A DNA stretch of 64,000 nucleotides, from contig OV298644.1 in the NCBI GenBank assembly GCA_923172585.1, forward strand, positions 513,427 to 577,426. The letters are read 5' to 3'. Position 1 is the first letter of the stretch. Each line of letters begins with the position of its first letter. A model generated the notes under the pieces. The model searched no databases. It was not told the DNA's origin and saw only the letters and a list, made by a program, of their open reading frames with translations. The translations under genes and the position numbers were made by a program. Source of the stretch: Haemophilus influenzae. Its GTDB lineage: Bacteria; Pseudomonadota; Gammaproteobacteria; Enterobacterales; Pasteurellaceae. Shown here in pieces: positions 20,289 to 30,174 of the stretch.

Positions 20289-21080
20289 ATGCAATCAATT
20301 TATCTCTCCAAAATCCGTGAGCAGAATCCGCTCATTCATAACATTACCAATATTGTGGCAGCGAATTTTAGTGCCAATGGCTTGTTGGCATTAGGAGCTT
20401 CGCCTTTGATGTCGGCGAATATCGAAGAAATGCAGGAAGTACCGAAAATCAGTCAAGCGTTGGTCATTAATATTGGTACGCTGATTGGTAAAGATCGGGA
20501 GGCGATGTTGCAGGCAGGAAAAACAGCAAATGAGGTTGGAATTCCTGTAGTGTTAGATCCTGTTGGTGTGGGGGCAACGAGCTATCGCCGTGAGACCATT
20601 CGTGAGCTTTTAGCCGAGGTAAAATTCGCACTTATTCGTGGTAATGCGGGCGAACTCGCTGCAATTGCAGGCGAGGCGTGGCAGGCAAAAGGTGTAGATG
20701 CAGGGCAAGGCGAAGTGGATTTAAAAGCCGTTGCCGAGAAAGTGGCTCAACGCTACGGCTGTACGGTGTTGATTAGCGGGGCGGTGGATATTGTCAGCGA
20801 TGGCACACAAACTGCGACCGTTCACAACGGCACGTCATTGTTCCCGAAAGTTACGGCTTCGGGCTGTTTATTGAGTGCCGCGTGTGCTGCATTTTTAGCG
20901 GTAAGTGAAGGGAATTATTTTTCTGCGACATTAGAAGCCTGTGTAGCATATACCATTGCAGGCGAGTGTGCGGCACAAGGCTTAACCACACAAGTGGGAC
21001 AGTTCCAAATCCGTTTGTTGGACGAGCTTGCTGCACTTTCCCCTGAAACCATTGGACAAAGAGGGCGCATTAATGAGTAA
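20289..21080 (+). CDS. thiM: Hydroxyethylthiazole kinase
   Basis: Phosphorylates 4-methyl-5-(2-hydroxyethyl)thiazole in thiamine salvage. The 263-residue protein contains [20 protein letters not shown] near the start, [14 protein letters not shown] (about 92), [13 protein letters not shown] (about 120) and [16 protein letters not shown] (about 190), the ribokinase-like active site (V/T-A-S/T-G-C). I chose the ATG at 20289, eight bases after AAGG; the ATG at 20283 is too close. It overlaps thiD by eight bases. The sequence is visibly GC-richer than flanking genes, as if from another Pasteurellaceae lineage. Confidence 0.94.
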   Translation: MQSIYLSKIREQNPLIHNITNIVAANFSANGLLALGASPLMSANIEEMQEVPKISQALVINIGTLIGKDREAMLQAGKTANEVGIPVVLDPVGVGATSYRRETIRELLAEVKFALIRGNAGELAAIAGEAWQAKGVDAGQGEVDLKAVAEKVAQRYGCTVLISGAVDIVSDGTQTATVHNGTSLFPKVTASGCLLSAACAAFLAVSEGNYFSATLEACVAYTIAGECAAQGLTTQVGQFQIRLLDELAALSPETIGQRGRINE

Positions 21081-21882
21081 TGTGAAACAAGTTTTAACCA
21101 TCGCAGGGTCAGACAGTGGCGGTGGTGCAGGCATTCAAGCGGATCTTAAAACCTTCCAAATGCGTGGCGTGTTTGGTACATCCGTAATTACAGCTGTTAC
21201 TGCACAAAACACACTTGGCGTATTTGATATTCACCCTATTCCACTGAAAACAATTCAAGCGCAACTGGAAGCGGTCAAAAATGATTTCCAGATTGCAAGT
21301 TGCAAAATTGGTATGTTGGGCAATGCAGAAATTATTGAATGCGTTGCAGATTTTCTTGCTGATAAACCTTTCGGCACGCTAGTGCTAGATCCTGTAATGA
21401 TCGCCAAAGGCGGTGCACCCTTATTGCAACAGCAAGCGGTGAGTGCGTTAAGCCAAAAATTGCTGCCGTTGGCGGACGTGATTACACCAAACATTCCCGA
21501 AGCGGAAGCATTAACGGGGATTGCGATTGTGGACGACATCAGTATTCAACAAGCCGCAAAAGCGTTGCAAAAACAAGGAGCGAAGAATGTGATTATTAAG
21601 GGCGGACATTCGCTCAATTCGCAAAGTGAGCTGTGCCAAGATTGGGTTTTACTTACAGATGGTCGTCATTTTACTTTGCAAAGCCCTCGTTTCAACACGC
21701 CGCATACACACGGTACGGGCTGTACCTTTTCTGCCTGTTTAACCGCAGAATTGGCGAAAGGCGAACCGTTGCAAAGTGCGGTAAAAACAGCGAAAGATTT
21801 TATTACCGCTGCGATTTCTCACCCATTGAATATTGGGCAAGGACAGGGGCCGACAAATCATTGGGCTTACAGTCGCCTTTAA
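21073..21882 (+). CDS. thiD: Hydroxymethylpyrimidine/phosphomethylpyrimidine kinase
   Basis: Phosphorylates HMP and then HMP-P to HMP-PP for thiamine synthesis. The ATG at 21073 ([20 protein letters not shown]) overlaps the end of thiM and follows AAAGAGGG. Family motifs are [17 protein letters not shown] at the N-terminus, [11 protein letters not shown] (about 107), [15 protein letters not shown] (about 136) and [16 protein letters not shown] (about 212), the anion hole and base. Length 269 agrees with the family. An uptake signal of Haemophilus type lies near 21775. Confidence 0.95.
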   Translation: MSNVKQVLTIAGSDSGGGAGIQADLKTFQMRGVFGTSVITAVTAQNTLGVFDIHPIPLKTIQAQLEAVKNDFQIASCKIGMLGNAEIIECVADFLADKPFGTLVLDPVMIAKGGAPLLQQQAVSALSQKLLPLADVITPNIPEAEALTGIAIVDDISIQQAAKALQKQGAKNVIIKGGHSLNSQSELCQDWVLLTDGRHFTLQSPRFNTPHTHGTGCTFSACLTAELAKGEPLQSAVKTAKDFITAAISHPLNIGQGQGPTNHWAYSRL

Positions 21883-21892
21883 GGATTGAAAG

Positions 21893-22573
21893 ATGAAAAA
21901 TATTCAAAAAATCTTACCGCTTTACTTTGTGGCAGGCACGCAAGATTGCCGTCATTTGGGCGAGAACTTGTCGGAAAATTTATTATTCGTGCTAAAACAA
22001 GCGTTAGAAGGCGGAATTACCTGCTTTCAATTTCGGGATAAAGGCAAATTTTCGTTAGAACATACGCCCTCAGTACAGAAGGCACTGGCGATGAGTTGTC
22101 GTGATTTGTGCCGTGAATATGGCGTACCGTTTATTGTAGACGACAACGTTGATTTGGCGTTGGAAATCGAGGCGGATGGCATTCACGTTGGGCAAAGCGA
22201 TATGTCAGTACAAGAGATTCGAGCTAAAACAGATAAACCGCTAATTATTGGTTGGTCGGTGAATCGTTTAGACGAGGCAAAAATTGGGGAAAATTTAGCG
22301 GAAATTGATTATTTTGGAATTGGCCCGATTTTCCCAACGCAATCGAAAGAGAATCCGAAACCAACACTAGGAATGGCGTTTATTCAAACTTTGCGAAATG
22401 CGGGCATAACTAAACCGCTTGTGGCAATTGGTGGGGTGAAATTAGCTCACGTTAAAACCTTACGAGAATTTGGGGCGGATGGTGTGGCAGTGATTACTGC
22501 AATTACGCACGCCGATAATGTGCAAGCCGCAACAAAAGCATTACGGGAGGCAAGTGATGAATACGCAAAATAG
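21893..22573 (+). CDS. thiE: Thiamine-phosphate synthase
   Basis: Joins HMP-PP and thiazole phosphate to thiamine monophosphate. The 226-residue TIM barrel shows GITCFQFRDKG (about 41), PFIVDDNVDLALEIEADGIH (about 78-97), VGQSDM, IIGWSVN, DYFGIGPIFPTQSKEN (about 142) and VAIGGV (about 177). It starts ten bases after thiD, and its 3' end overlaps the transporter gene by 17 bases. An Apl-type uptake core (ACCGCTTGT) lies within it at 22414-22422. Confidence 0.95.
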   Translation: MKNIQKILPLYFVAGTQDCRHLGENLSENLLFVLKQALEGGITCFQFRDKGKFSLEHTPSVQKALAMSCRDLCREYGVPFIVDDNVDLALEIEADGIHVGQSDMSVQEIRAKTDKPLIIGWSVNRLDEAKIGENLAEIDYFGIGPIFPTQSKENPKPTLGMAFIQTLRNAGITKPLVAIGGVKLAHVKTLREFGADGVAVITAITHADNVQAATKALREASDEYAK

Positions 22574-23861
22574 TCTAAAACAGGTCGCGACAGCGACGAT
22601 GGTCGGCACGGCGATTGAGTATTTCGATAACTACATTTACGCAATGGCAGCGGTATTGGTATTTAACCATCAATTCTTCCATGCCGCAGATCCACTTTCA
22701 GGGCAGATTGCGGCACTTTCCACTTTAGCACTTACTTTTATTGCTCGCCCTTTGGGAGCAATATTGTTCGGGCATTTCGGTGACCGTTTCGGGCGGAAAA
22801 ATACTTTTGTGATGAGCTTGCTGTTGATGGGTATTTCCACTGTGGTTATCGGTTTGTTGCCAACTTATGACAGCATCGGTATTTGGGCGACAATTTTGCT
22901 CTGTTTATGCCGTATTGGGCAAGGTATCGGTTTAGGCGGAGAGTGGGGCGGTGCAGCGTTAGTTGCGGTTGAAAATGCTCCAGAAGGTAAACGAGGTTGG
23001 TATGGTACTTTCCCACAACTGGGAGCCCCGCTTGGCTTGTTGTTGGCAAATGGCGTATTCTTAGGCATTACGGCAATTTTCGGGCAAGAAGCTATGACTG
23101 AATGGGCGTGGCGGATACCGTTTTTATCTTCCGTTATCTTAGTGGCAATTGGCTTATATGTTCGCCTAAAACTGACTGAAGCCCCGATTTTCCTCGCTGC
23201 ACTTAACAAGCCAAAACCTAAACGCTTACCAATGTTGGAAGTCATCACTACTTATTTCAAGCCGTTTTTCTTGGGGATGTTAATTTGTATTGCAGGCTAT
23301 GTGCTGTTCTACATTATGATTGCCTTTAGCCAAATTTACGCAAAATCTGCTCCAACGGTTTCAGAGGCAGGATACGCAATGGGCTTGGGATTTTCCCCGC
23401 AAATTTTTACCGCTTTATTGATGGCAAGTGCGGTTTCTTTGGCTATTACCATTGCCGCTTCGGGTAAATATATCGACAAAGTTGGTCGCCGTATTTGGCT
23501 CATTTGGACAACCGTTGGCGTTGCGATTTTTGGTTTATCCTTGCCGTTATTTCTCGAAAACGGTACAACTACCAGTCTGTTTTGGTTTTTATTCATCGGT
23601 ATGGGGTTAATTGGAATGGGCTATGGACCATTAGCGAGTTTTTTACCTGAACTCTTCCCTACTCACGCCCGCTATTCAGGTGCTTCTTTAACCTATAATA
23701 TTGCAGGTTTATTCGGGGCAAGTGTTGCGGCAATCATTGCCTTACCGCTGAATGCTCACTACGGCTTAAAAGGTGTGGGGATTTATTTAACCCTAAACGC
23801 TGTGTTGAGCTTGATTGGATTATGGTTTATTTCAGAAACGAAAGATAAATTACTATCCTAA
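22557..23861 (+). CDS. MFS transporter, metabolite:H+ symporter family (HI0418-like)
   Basis: A 434-residue major facilitator protein with twelve predicted membrane segments. The signature GHFGDRFGRKNTF between segments 2 and 3 (about 75-87) and WGGAALVAVENAPEGKRGWY (about 137) are typical of the MHS subfamily, with KYIDKVGRR in the second half. The ATG at 22557 follows GGGAGG and lies inside thiE, so translation is coupled to the thi operon. That context suggests uptake of a thiamine precursor or vitamer, but the substrate is not shown by the sequence. A Hin-type uptake signal is at about 23425. Confidence 0.9.
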   Translation: MNTQNSLKQVATATMVGTAIEYFDNYIYAMAAVLVFNHQFFHAADPLSGQIAALSTLALTFIARPLGAILFGHFGDRFGRKNTFVMSLLLMGISTVVIGLLPTYDSIGIWATILLCLCRIGQGIGLGGEWGGAALVAVENAPEGKRGWYGTFPQLGAPLGLLLANGVFLGITAIFGQEAMTEWAWRIPFLSSVILVAIGLYVRLKLTEAPIFLAALNKPKPKRLPMLEVITTYFKPFFLGMLICIAGYVLFYIMIAFSQIYAKSAPTVSEAGYAMGLGFSPQIFTALLMASAVSLAITIAASGKYIDKVGRRIWLIWTTVGVAIFGLSLPLFLENGTTTSLFWFLFIGMGLIGMGYGPLASFLPELFPTHARYSGASLTYNIAGLFGASVAAIIALPLNAHYGLKGVGIYLTLNAVLSLIGLWFISETKDKLLS

Positions 23862-23889
23862 GATTTGAGGAATTAAATACAACCTATTA

Positions 23890-23938
23890 AGCGGTTAAAT
23901 TTTACATAAAATTCTACTAAGAATTTAACCGCACTTTC
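23890..23938 (+). terminator. Terminator of the thi operon
   Basis: CGGTTAAATT (23892-23901) pairs with AATTTAACCG (23922-23931). The 5' arm starts AAGCGGTT, like an Apl-type signal, whereas the 3' arm contains the Haemophilus-type signal ACCGCACTT (23928-23936). Confidence 0.75.
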
Positions 23939-24029
23939 CTTTACAAGCCAAATATTTTCTCTACAATACCCCACCTAACGATTTACCTTGAGTAAATCCC
24001 TGACCTGAAATCAGACAAAAGAGAATATT

Positions 24030-25409
24030 ATGACAACCCAATTCAAACCAGAATTACTTTCCCCTGCAGGCTCTCTTAAAAATATGCGCTATGCGTTTGC
24101 TTATGGTGCAGATGCGGTTTATGCAGGACAACCTCGTTATAGCTTACGTGTACGCAATAATGAATTTAATCACGCCAATTTGAAAATCGGGATCGATGAA
24201 GCCCATTCCCTTGGCAAAAAATTCTATGTAGTGGTAAACATAGCACCCCATAATTCCAAACTCAAAACTTTTATTAAAGATTTACAACCTGTCATCGATA
24301 TGAAACCAGATGCTTTAATTATGTCTGACCCAGGCTTAATTATGTTGGTGCGTGAAAATTTCCCTAATATTGATATTCATCTTTCTGTGCAAGCCAATGC
24401 GGTAAACTGGGCAACAGTGAAATTCTGGAAACAAATGGGATTAACTCGTGTGATTTTATCGCGCGAACTTTCAATAGATGAAATTGCTGAAATTCGCCAA
24501 CAAGTGCCAGATATTGAACTCGAAATTTTCGTACATGGTGCGTTGTGCATGGCGTATTCTGGCCGTTGCTTACTTTCTGGCTATATCAACAAACGCGATC
24601 CAAATCAAGGCACTTGCACCAATGCTTGCCGTTGGGAATACAAAATGGAAGAAGGCACTACGGATGAAGTAGGCAACATCGTGCCGAAAATCGATCCTGC
24701 TCAACAAATTGAAGTGAAAAATGTAGCACCAACCTTAGGCGAGGGTGCGGTAACGGATAAAGTCTTCCTTTATACCGAATCACAAAAGCCTGACGAACAA
24801 ATGACAGCGTTTGAAGATGAACACGGCACCTACTTTATGAATTCAAAAGATCTGCGTGCCGTACAACATGTAGAAAAATTGACCGCACTTGGTGTGCATT
24901 CTTTAAAAATCGAAGGCCGTACTAAATCATTTTATTATTGTGCAAGAACGGCTCAAGTTTACCGCAAAGCAATTAATGATGCAGCCGCAGGCAAACCATT
25001 TGATGAAAGTTTAATGGATACGTTGGAATCCCTTGCACATCGTGGTTATACCGAGGGCTTCTTACGCCGTCATACGCATGATGAATACCAAAACTACGAA
25101 TATGGCTATTCTATTTCTGATCGTCAGCAATTTGTCGGTGAATTTACGGGCAAACGTAATGAACAAGGTATGGCAGAAGTAGCAGTAAAAAACAAATTCT
25201 TACTTGGCGACAATGTAGAAATGATGACGCCACAAGGCAATATTAATTTCAAAATTGAAAAAATGCTAAATCGTAAAAATGAAACGGTTGATGCCGCACT
25301 AGGCGATGGGCATTTTGTATTCTTAAATGTACCACAAGATATTAACTTAAATTACGCTTTATTAATGCGTAATTTAGTTAATACCAATACAAGAAACCCG
25401 CATTACTAA
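24030..25409 (+). CDS. trhP: tRNA hydroxylation protein TrhP (YegQ, peptidase U32 family)
   Basis: Member of the U32 family long annotated as a collagenase-like protease. In E. coli, YegQ/TrhP is needed for prephenate-dependent formation of 5-hydroxyuridine at tRNA position 34. The 459-residue protein begins with LLSPAGSLKNMRYAFAYGAD; the U32 signature EIFVHGALCMAYSGRCLLSG is at about 170-189, followed by cysteines in GTCTNACRWEY that may hold an Fe-S cluster. KIEGRTKSFYY lies near 293. Monocistronic. No lesion seen. Confidence 0.92.
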   Translation: MTTQFKPELLSPAGSLKNMRYAFAYGADAVYAGQPRYSLRVRNNEFNHANLKIGIDEAHSLGKKFYVVVNIAPHNSKLKTFIKDLQPVIDMKPDALIMSDPGLIMLVRENFPNIDIHLSVQANAVNWATVKFWKQMGLTRVILSRELSIDEIAEIRQQVPDIELEIFVHGALCMAYSGRCLLSGYINKRDPNQGTCTNACRWEYKMEEGTTDEVGNIVPKIDPAQQIEVKNVAPTLGEGAVTDKVFLYTESQKPDEQMTAFEDEHGTYFMNSKDLRAVQHVEKLTALGVHSLKIEGRTKSFYYCARTAQVYRKAINDAAAGKPFDESLMDTLESLAHRGYTEGFLRRHTHDEYQNYEYGYSISDRQQFVGEFTGKRNEQGMAEVAVKNKFLLGDNVEMMTPQGNINFKIEKMLNRKNETVDAALGDGHFVFLNVPQDINLNYALLMRNLVNTNTRNPHY

Positions 25410-25427
25410 TGTGAAATAGAACAGAAT

Positions 25428-26762
25428 CTAAAGCATACATAAATAAACATTACTGTTACTTGGCTTGCGTCGTTTGCCGATATTTTTAGTATCCTTATGA
25501 CGCAATTTTACTTGTTTCTTTACGTCTGTTTTTTTCTTATATTCACGTTTTTCATTAATACGTGCCATTTGTTTTTTGCTGACAGATTTCACTTCGCCAT
25601 CATTTGGTGGCTTGGTGCGAGGCTCTAAACTTGCTAAAATGCGCGCCTTTAAAATTTCCTCAGTATAACGTTTGATTTTACCTAGCAACTTGTAGTCATG
25701 GGCTTCGACAAAAGAGACTGCCGTGCCATTTTTGCCAGATCACGCGGTACGTCCAATTCGATGTAAATAAGTATCCGCACTATAGGGCAAATCAAAATTC
25801 ATTATATGGCTTACATCATCAATATCAATACCACGCGCAGCTACATCTGTTGCAACCAATACCGTCACAATACCTGATTTCAATTTATCAATGGCATTGT
25901 TACGTTGAGTTTGTGCCATTTCGCCTTCTAAATATGCGGAACGAATGCCTCGTTTACGCAATGTTTCAGAAAGTTCACGCGCATCTTCACGACGACGAAC
26001 AAACACAATTCCACGGGTTACTTCTTCAGTTTCAATAAAACGCGCGAGCAATTTGATTTTGTGTTCATTGCTGTCTGCGTGATAATACCATTGGTTGATT
26101 TTTTTTCTTTCGCGGCGACTTGGTTCCGCATCTACTTTCACAGGATCATTCAATAAACGCTCCGCGAAATCGACTAATAACTCCCCTTCTAATGTTGCAG
26201 AAAATAACAAGGTTTGTTTCCGCCAACGGGTTTCAGCTGCAATTTTTTCCGCATCTTGCCCAAATCCCATTTGTAACATTCTATCGGCTTCATCAAAAAT
26301 CAGCATTTCAACGGAACGGCAATCAAAATTTTCTTCCTTAATGTATTGCAATAAACGACCTGGCGTAGCCACCACCAAATCTTGATTGGTATTGAATACA
26401 TCACCGTGATTTTGATACGCCACGCCACCTGTAATTGTCGCAATATTTAAATGGGTAAACTGCGCTAATTCTTCCGCTTGTTCAGCCACTTGCATTGCCA
26501 GTTCACGGGTTGGTGTTAATACCAAAATACGCGGTGGGCCTGGTTTACGATGTGGATAATCCAATAAATGTTGTAGCGCAGGTAATAAAAAAGCAGCAGT
26601 TTTCCCTGTTCCCGTTGGTGCAGAGCCTAATACATCACGCTCTTCCATTGCTGCTGGAATGGCTTCCATTTGAATAGCTGTTGGGCGGGAATAACCTTTT
26701 TTCTCAAGTGCCTTTAAAAGCTCTGGAGAAAGATCGAATTGTTCAAATTGGGATAAATTCAT
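25428..26762 (-). pseudogene. srmB: DEAD-box RNA helicase SrmB with in-frame TGA
   Basis: RNA helicase for large ribosomal subunit assembly. Motifs read GSAPTGTGKTAAFLL (I), PTRELAMQ (Ia), TPGRLL (Ib), DEADRML (II), LLFSATLE (III), RGIVFVRRREDAREL (IV) and ATDVAARGIDID (V). Motif VI starts HRIGRTA and then meets TGA at codon 341 (25740-25742), where the family has arginine; CGA to TGA is one transition. The same frame continues with SGKNGTAVSFVEAHDYKLLG to a lysine-rich tail ending at 25428, including KLRHKDTKNIGKRRKPS as in E. coli SrmB. As read, the protein would lack the motif VI arginine and should be inactive. Confidence 0.9.
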
Positions 26763-26831
26763 TATTGTGCGGTTCTTTGTTAAAATTGGCGAGGATTATA
26801 CCTGAAAGTGCGGTCAATTTACGAAAAATTT

Positions 26832-27530
26832 ATGAGCGGATTTACCTTTAAACAGTTCCATATCAATCAAAATTCTTGTGCAATGAAAGTCGGCACTGAT
26901 GGCATTTTGTTAGGTGCTTGGGCTGATGTAAAGCATTGTAAAAATATTTTAGATATGGGCTGTGGCACAGGATTATTGGCGTTAATGTTGGCACAACGAA
27001 CTGAAGAAAACTGTCAAATTCAAGCGGTTGAGTTGGATCCCATTGCAGCAAAACAAGCACAAGAAAACATCAATAATTCAGTGTGGAAAAATCGTATTCA
27101 ACTTATTCAAACGGATATACAACATTTTTTACAAACCACTGCACAAACCTTTGATTTAATTGTGGCAAATCCACCTTATTTTGAACAAGGTATCGCTTGT
27201 AAAAATGAAGAACGAGAATTGGCTCGTTATACCAAGCAAAGCCACTTAAATTGGTTAGAATGGGCTGCAACACGCTTGTCGAAAAATGGGAAAATAAGTT
27301 TTGTTTTGCCTTATGAGGCAGGCAAAACGCTCACAAAATCCACCGCACTTTTTTGCATAAAACAGACGAATGTCATCACTAAAATAGGAAAAACGCCCCA
27401 GAGAATGTTGCTTACCTTTGCCAAACAACCCGAAGTTTTAATGCAAGATCAATTGGTAATTTATGATGCGGATAATCAATACACTGAAGCGTTTATTGAA
27501 TTGACTAAAGACTTTTATTTGAAATTTTAA
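26832..27530 (+). CDS. trmN6: tRNA1(Val) (adenine(37)-N6)-methyltransferase TrmN6
   Basis: SAM-dependent enzyme that methylates A37 of tRNA-Val (E. coli YfiC). The SAM-binding motif [18 protein letters not shown] is at about residues 41-58 and the adenine methylase motif NPPYF is near 113. The N-terminal [20 protein letters not shown] matches the family. I start at the ATG at 26832 ([10 protein letters not shown]); the in-frame GTG upstream falls in an uptake signal at 26808. Divergent from srmB, 69 bases apart. Length 232. Confidence 0.9.
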   Translation: MSGFTFKQFHINQNSCAMKVGTDGILLGAWADVKHCKNILDMGCGTGLLALMLAQRTEENCQIQAVELDPIAAKQAQENINNSVWKNRIQLIQTDIQHFLQTTAQTFDLIVANPPYFEQGIACKNEERELARYTKQSHLNWLEWAATRLSKNGKISFVLPYEAGKTLTKSTALFCIKQTNVITKIGKTPQRMLLTFAKQPEVLMQDQLVIYDADNQYTEAFIELTKDFYLKF

Positions 27531-27552
27531 AGGGGAAATCGTTTTCCCCTTT
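27529..27552. terminator. Bidirectional terminator
   Basis: AAAGGGGAAA (27529-27538) pairs with TTTCCCCTTT (27543-27552). It separates the converging trmN6 and the TrmH-family gene. Confidence 0.85.
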
Positions 27553-27561
27553 AATCATACA

Positions 27562-28617
27562 CTATCTAAAATACCACTTCGCTAACAACACACCCGCATT
27601 CACTGCAATGTTTAAGCCTGATTTAATTGGACTTGCGAGCGTTAAACGCACTTGCGTGTCTTCTGGCGTCGCTAAACTTTCCGTAGAACTTTCACTTAGC
27701 ACAAAAACCACTTTATTTTTTAACCGCACTTTATCCAATGGGTCGCCTTGTTTATTGTGCGATACGTGAATAACTTGATAGCCTGATTTACGCAAGTGCA
27801 TCAAAGCCGAATCGATATAATCCGTTTCTAACACACGAATATATTCTGCGCCACCTTCTGCTACACGCATAGAGGCTCCCGAATACAGATTTTCCACATT
27901 ATCGGCGACAATATTTTTCACGCCAAAATAAGCACAAGTACGCAATACACCTCCGATATTTTGTGCATTATTCACGTTGTCTAATAGCACTAAACAATCC
28001 TCGTTACGAGGAATATCCAAATACCCTTGCAACGTGAAAGCACGCGGTTTCTTCACTAATAAGCAAATGCCACCGTGATGTTCTGTTCCGCTCACTCGGG
28101 CTAATTCTTCACTATCTACAACGTGATAAGCCTTCTTGTTTTCGGCTAAATAACTCAATACCTCGCCAATTTTGTGTGACATTTGTACGGTTGCCCACAA
28201 TCGAACAATACTTTCAGGACGTTCTGCAAATAAAGCTAAACAGGCATTTTCACCGTAAACTTTCATTTCTTCCGCACGGTTTTTCTTAATTTTTTCAGGT
28301 GCTCGAGGAGAAAGCGCACCAGTTTTCTTTTCTTTTGTTTTATAAACCGTACCCGTACTTTTTATTGTCACTTGAACCTTAGGTTGTTCTGCATTTTTAT
28401 TTGATGGCGCACGAGATAAAGAAAGTTGCGTAATTCTAGTTTCTTTCACTTCTTGTTTATCACGAGAAAAACGAGATTTTTCGTTTCTATTTCCATTAAA
28501 TTTATCATTAAAGTGCGGTCGATTTTGAGTTGGTTTTTCTCTGTACTTTTCCCCCACTGAGCGTTCTTGAAAGGTTTTGCCTGCGGATTGAAAAGAGGGT
28601 TTGCGTTTGTCGTTCAT
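27562..28617 (-). CDS. TrmH/SpoU-family RNA methyltransferase (YfiF-like)
   Basis: A 351-residue protein with a basic, low-complexity N-terminal third (about 1-100), a small substrate-binding domain (about 115-185, KVYGENACLALFAERPESIV) and a C-terminal SPOUT knot with NNAQNIGGVLRTCAYFGVKN (about 214), VFVLSESSTESL (about 305) and SGLNIAVNAGVLLAKW (about 333). These are SpoU motifs 1 to 3. The closest relative I recognise is E. coli YfiF, whose RNA target is not established. Monocistronic; it ends at a bidirectional terminator. Confidence 0.85.
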   Translation of the reverse strand: MNDKRKPSFQSAGKTFQERSVGEKYREKPTQNRPHFNDKFNGNRNEKSRFSRDKQEVKETRITQLSLSRAPSNKNAEQPKVQVTIKSTGTVYKTKEKKTGALSPRAPEKIKKNRAEEMKVYGENACLALFAERPESIVRLWATVQMSHKIGEVLSYLAENKKAYHVVDSEELARVSGTEHHGGICLLVKKPRAFTLQGYLDIPRNEDCLVLLDNVNNAQNIGGVLRTCAYFGVKNIVADNVENLYSGASMRVAEGGAEYIRVLETDYIDSALMHLRKSGYQVIHVSHNKQGDPLDKVRLKNKVVFVLSESSTESLATPEDTQVRLTLASPIKSGLNIAVNAGVLLAKWYFR

Positions 28618-28763
28618 AGGGTTTCCCTGAGTAAAAATGGCTGTTTTTTAGCCCAAAAATGCTAAAATTTGTGAGCATTATAACGAAAAAAAGCCTTTTT
28701 TCTATTAATAAGCACGTGAAATATTGTAAACTAACGCACTAGTCTTTAATCACGAGATGGATT

Positions 28764-30131
28764 ATGTTAATCAATAAAACCAAACGAGCTGAACAAAATT
28801 TAAATAATTTGCCATTCCTTGCTTTGCAAGCTGAGCAAATTGAATTTTTGGGTAGCCCGGCTGAATTTAAAACTCAAATTATTGAATTAATCAGAAACGC
28901 AAAAAAACGTATTTATGTCACCGCACTTTATTGGCAAAAAGATGAAGCGGGGCAGGAAATTCTCGATGAAATTTATCGCGTGAAGCAAGAAAATCCACAC
29001 TTGGATGTAAAAATTCTCATAGATTGGCATCGCGCACAACGCAATTTATTAGGAGCGGAAAAATCTGCCACTAATGCAGACTGGTATTGCGAGCAACGCC
29101 AAACTTATCAGTTACCTGATGATCCGAATATGTTCTTTGGCGTGCCAATTAATACGCGAGAAGTTTTTGGTGTATTGCATGTCAAAGGCTTTGTATTTGA
29201 TGATACGGTGCTTTATAGCGGTGCAAGCATTAATAACGTCTATCTTCATCAATTTGAAAAATATCGTTACGACCGCTATCAAAAAATCACTCATGCCGAA
29301 TTAGCTGATTCGATGGTAAATTTCATCAATGATTACTTGTTAGATTTCAGTGCAGTTTATCCACTTGATGTGACCAACCGCCCTCGCACCAAAGAGATCC
29401 GTGGCAATATTCGCGCTTATCGTAAAGACCTTGCTCAAAATGGTGAATATTCATTAAAAAGTGCGGTGAAATTACCGAATGTTTTAAGCGTATCGCCACT
29501 GTTTGGCTTAGGCGCATCGGGCAACGAATTAAATCAAGTGATTGAAGATTTATTCTTGCAAGTGCAAGAAAAATTAGTGATTTGTACGCCATATTTTAAT
29601 TTCCCACGCACATTGCAACATAAAATAGCAACGTTATTGGAAAACGGTAAACGAGTAGAAATTATTGTTGGCGATAAAGTCGCAAACGATTTTTACATTC
29701 CACCAGAACAACCATTCAAAATGGCGGGGGCATTACCTTATCTTTATGAAAGTAATCTTCGCCGTTTCTGTGAAAAATTTGAGACTCAAATTGAAAATGG
29801 TCAGCTTGTGGTGCGTTTATGGCGTGATGGCGATAATACCTACCACTTAAAAGGCGTGTGGGTAGATGACCGTTATATTTTACTTACGGGCAATAATCTT
29901 AACCCTCGAGCGTGGCGTTTGGATGCAGAAAATGGCTTATTAATTTACGATCCACAACAACAGCTTTTAGCCCAAGTGGAAAAAGAGCAAAACCAAATTC
30001 GCCAACATACAAAAGTATTAAAACATTACACTGAATTAGAAGAATTGAATCAATACCCAGAACCAGTGCAAAAACTTTTGAAAAAATTTGCACGAATTAA
30101 AGCAGATAAATTGGTGAAAATGATTCTGTAA
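28764..30131 (+). CDS. pssA: CDP-diacylglycerol--serine O-phosphatidyltransferase
   Basis: Makes phosphatidylserine, the precursor of phosphatidylethanolamine, at the inner face of the membrane. The 455-residue protein belongs to the phospholipase D superfamily like E. coli PssA: two HKD-type motifs are seen, HVKGFVFDDTVLYSGASINN (about 138-157) and HLKGVWVDDRYILLTGNNLN (about 357-376), each with His, Lys and Asp. Length and tail agree with the family. It converges on fadR. Confidence 0.95.
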   Translation: MLINKTKRAEQNLNNLPFLALQAEQIEFLGSPAEFKTQIIELIRNAKKRIYVTALYWQKDEAGQEILDEIYRVKQENPHLDVKILIDWHRAQRNLLGAEKSATNADWYCEQRQTYQLPDDPNMFFGVPINTREVFGVLHVKGFVFDDTVLYSGASINNVYLHQFEKYRYDRYQKITHAELADSMVNFINDYLLDFSAVYPLDVTNRPRTKEIRGNIRAYRKDLAQNGEYSLKSAVKLPNVLSVSPLFGLGASGNELNQVIEDLFLQVQEKLVICTPYFNFPRTLQHKIATLLENGKRVEIIVGDKVANDFYIPPEQPFKMAGALPYLYESNLRRFCEKFETQIENGQLVVRLWRDGDNTYHLKGVWVDDRYILLTGNNLNPRAWRLDAENGLLIYDPQQQLLAQVEKEQNQIRQHTKVLKHYTELEELNQYPEPVQKLLKKFARIKADKLVKMIL

Positions 30132-30174
30132 TTATAAGAAAAGTTTTATTTTTTTCTTAAATTCGCTTCCAGTA

